Shown here piece by piece: positions 62,212 through 64,000 of a DNA stretch of 64,000 nucleotides; position 1 is the stretch's first letter; each line of letters starts with the position of its first letter. The notes under the pieces were generated by a model. It saw only the letters and a list, made by a program, of their open reading frames with translations, made no database searches and was not told the origin of the DNA. Position numbers and translations under genes: made by a program. The DNA is taken from contig NZ_JACGLT010000017.1 in NCBI RefSeq assembly GCF_014062315.1, positions 1-64,000 on the forward strand, written 5' to 3'. This DNA comes from Gelidibacter maritimus (GTDB taxonomy: Bacteria; Bacteroidota; Bacteroidia; Flavobacteriales; Flavobacteriaceae).

Positions 62212-64000
62212 TTATAAATTATCCAATTGATTATCCGTCCCGTCATCACTTATGGTCCAAAAGAACCCCACAAAAAAGAACTGATCTGTCGCCGGACGTA
62301 AGGCTCGTCTATTAAATTTGCCATTCACGTTAGTCGTATTTGAATATTGATAGCCATTGATGTTTTTAAAACCCAGGGCATTATTCACGGAAAAATAAAG
62401 AATTTTTTGCGGACTCAATAGATATGCCCAATTCAAACTTACATTATTATAAGACTTTGTTTTAGCGTTCAGAAACCCGTCAGCGTTAGGATTGGTATAA
62501 GGTCTTCCAGAAGCAAAAGTATAACTAAACCCGACTTGGCTTTTCCAGTTATCGATCCAATATTTACCCACCACCGACAGGTTATGCTTGTTGACGAATT
62601 CAGGTTGTGCTGCATACGGATAGTTTTTATAATCTCTTTCGGTATCCAAATAAGAATAACTTATCCAATAATCAACATTCTTAATATTCTTATTATCTCG
62701 CCAAAACAAATCTAAGCCTTTAGCATAGCCACGACCAGAATTATCAAAATTGGTCTCAAAATCTATAAACGCTGAGTCGTATTTCACCAAGCGTTGATAG
62801 CTTTTATAATACGCTTCCGCTCTAAAAATCCGGCCTTTGGCATTATACTGATAATTGAAAATATAATGGGTGGTTTTCTGCGGTTGGAGAGCTTGATCAA
62901 ATTTTAAGATATCATTATTCGGATTTTGATAAAAATTACCATAAGCCAATGACACTTGACTCCTTTTTGATGTCTTATATGCCAATGATAATCGCGGCGC
63001 AATTTCGGCAGCCTTAAACAATTGGCTATAATCTATTCTTATCCCAGCTTTAAGTGCCAACTTTTTCGAAAAAATAATATCCGCTTCAGCGAAAGTGGCT
63101 GCAATATCATCCGTAAATCCATATTCATTGGACGTAACCCTCTCATTTTGGAAACTCTCATTAAAATGGGTTGAAAAATATTCGGCACCGAAATTCAGTT
63201 TCAACCGACTGCTGAATCGACGCTTCAATTTAAATTTGGCGTGATACGAATTCTCGATATTATCAATATCATTTTCTATAATGCCAACATCTGTTTTGCC
63301 GTGTGTATAACTCAATCCACCAAATACAGACCATCCATCAGACAGCATACCTTGATAGGACCCATTAAAATAAAGATTGTTGTTTTTTAATTTAAAATGG
63401 CCCCGTTCGGCATAGTTGATATCTTCTTGTTTCAATTTGAAATTGGAGGTATCAAAAGCCGTATAAAATTTCAGAAGCCCATTATCAAAGTGTCGTCTAT
63501 AAACAGCTTCACCAGATGCCGATTCAACAGGCTTTTCCCAATCATTTCGATCTGGAAACAGTGCAACATAAGGTGCCAAATTGATATAAGAAGCATTCAC
63601 GCTCAACGAGCTTTTTGCCCATTTTTTAGTTTTACCGAGACTACCACCTAAAGTCATCAGACCAATATCTGTTTTGTTCTGATCTGCTTCATCAATGGTA
63701 TTGAGCAACAGTACGCTGGAAAGTGCCTGTCCGTATTCCGCAGAATAACCGCCTGTGGAAAACGTAATACCATCAAATAAAAACGGCGAATAGCGCCCAC
63801 GTGTAGGAGTGTTGTTAGTTGTGGGCGAATAAGGTGTAAATACCCGAATGCCATCAATAAAAATCTGTGTTTCATCAGCCTCACCTCCACGCACGAAAAG
63901 ACGGCCATCTTCGGCCACGGTGGAGGTGCCAGGCAAAGTCTGCAAGGCACCTACAAAATCGCCCAAGGCACTCGCAGTAGTTACCACATCTAATGGTTTC
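62212..64000 (-). CDS. TonB-dependent receptor, N-terminus outside the window
   Basis: The minus-strand frame stays open to the window edge, so the gene is cut at its 5' end. The visible 595 or so residues begin in the plug (KPLDVVTTASALGDFVGALQTLPGTSTVAEDGRLFVRGGE, DETQIFIDGIRVF, GGYSAEYGQALSSVLLL). They continue into a barrel, closing with DQFFFVGFFWTISDD. The plug lacks an obvious SusC signature, and no SusD gene follows downstream. Substrate is unknown. The absent part should hold the signal peptide and probably a carboxypeptidase-like domain. Confidence 0.88.
   Translation of the reverse strand, partial: KPLDVVTTASALGDFVGALQTLPGTSTVAEDGRLFVRGGEADETQIFIDGIRVFTPYSPTTNNTPTRGRYSPFLFDGITFSTGGYSAEYGQALSSVLLLNTIDEADQNKTDIGLMTLGGSLGKTKKWAKSSLSVNASYINLAPYVALFPDRNDWEKPVESASGEAVYRRHFDNGLLKFYTAFDTSNFKLKQEDINYAERGHFKLKNNNLYFNGSYQGMLSDGWSVFGGLSYTHGKTDVGIIENDIDNIENSYHAKFKLKRRFSSRLKLNFGAEYFSTHFNESFQNERVTSNEYGFTDDIAATFAEADIIFSKKLALKAGIRIDYSQLFKAAEIAPRLSLAYKTSKRSQVSLAYGNFYQNPNNDILKFDQALQPQKTTHYIFNYQYNAKGRIFRAEAYYKSYQRLVKYDSAFIDFETNFDNSGRGYAKGLDLFWRDNKNIKNVDYWISYSYLDTERDYKNYPYAAQPEFVNKHNLSVVGKYWIDNWKSQVGFSYTFASGRPYTNPNADGFLNAKTKSYNNVSLNWAYLLSPQKILYFSVNNALGFKNINGYQYSNTTNVNGKFNRRALRPATDQFFFVGFFWTISDDGTDNQLDNL

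Noticed and set aside
1-64000. tRNA, rRNA, CRISPR and prophage genes
   Set aside because: No cloverleaf, rRNA core sequence, spacer array or phage structural gene was recognised. This was judged by eye, so a short tRNA could have been missed.

Overview
The window is AT-rich chromosomal DNA that looks like a marine-type member of the Flavobacteriaceae (Bacteroidota). The evidence is the gene content: several TonB-dependent receptors with carboxypeptidase-like N-terminal domains, an imelysin/DUF4856 lipoprotein pair, a PUR-domain DUF3276 protein, a long Bacteroidota-type NusB, leucine dehydrogenase and a GH3-family protein. Shine-Dalgarno sequences are largely absent, and two promoters fit the Bacteroidota TTTG-N20/21-TAnnTTTG pattern. 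The genus cannot be fixed from the sequence alone. No rRNA, tRNA or CRISPR array was recognised.

Region 1 (1-2.9 kb) is an accessory array. Five related elements of about 120-135 bp alternate with single short genes: a DUF723/GIY-YIG-like protein, an SGNH-hydrolase-like lipoprotein, a cysteine-cluster membrane protein and a degraded cassette. Each element is an imperfect palindrome with the same outer sequences. The start and end of each intact cassette are complementary to each other but differ between cassettes, which is the geometry of integron attC sites. No integrase is in the window.

Region 2 (2.9-29 kb) is loosely packed. It carries lipoproteins, a frameshifted secreted beta-propeller-like gene, RecQ, two AraC regulators, a KstD-like flavoprotein, an FkbM methyltransferase, a short BLUF photoreceptor, a c-type cytochrome lipoprotein, two PLP enzymes and a lipoprotein with three MliC-like domains. 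It also holds a DsbA/FrnE-like protein, an SMR exporter, a GlcG/HbpS-like protein and a dicarboxylate symporter. Long gaps here hold dispersed short repeats.

Region 3 (29-45 kb) has GreA/GreB-family factor and guaB in convergent orientation. Next to them is a four-gene minus-strand operon: DUF4856 lipoprotein, imelysin-like lipoprotein, a full-length homologue of vitamin K-dependent gamma-glutamyl carboxylase, and a FecA-like TonB receptor. A Bacteroidota promoter and a Fur-box-like palindrome precede it. HMG-CoA lyase, a lipoprotein, a LysE exporter, pyrD and a second large TonB receptor follow.

Region 4 (45-64 kb) is mostly core: pepT, a YdeI-like protein, yajC-DUF1573-nusB, leucine dehydrogenase, an ABC exporter, a DUF3276 protein, an M14 peptidase, an acyltransferase, csaA and a thioredoxin-fold protein. 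It also has a kinase-like DWDRH/DRD protein, a secreted HELGH metalloprotease, a GH3 enzyme, a cysteine-rich copper-binding protein, a TenI-like protein and a TonB receptor cut by the window end. Beside yajC, three 25-bp hairpin repeats lie next to the decayed 3' end of an IS200-like/RAYT transposase.

The strongest leads are the carboxylase-containing iron-uptake-type operon and the attC-like cassette array.
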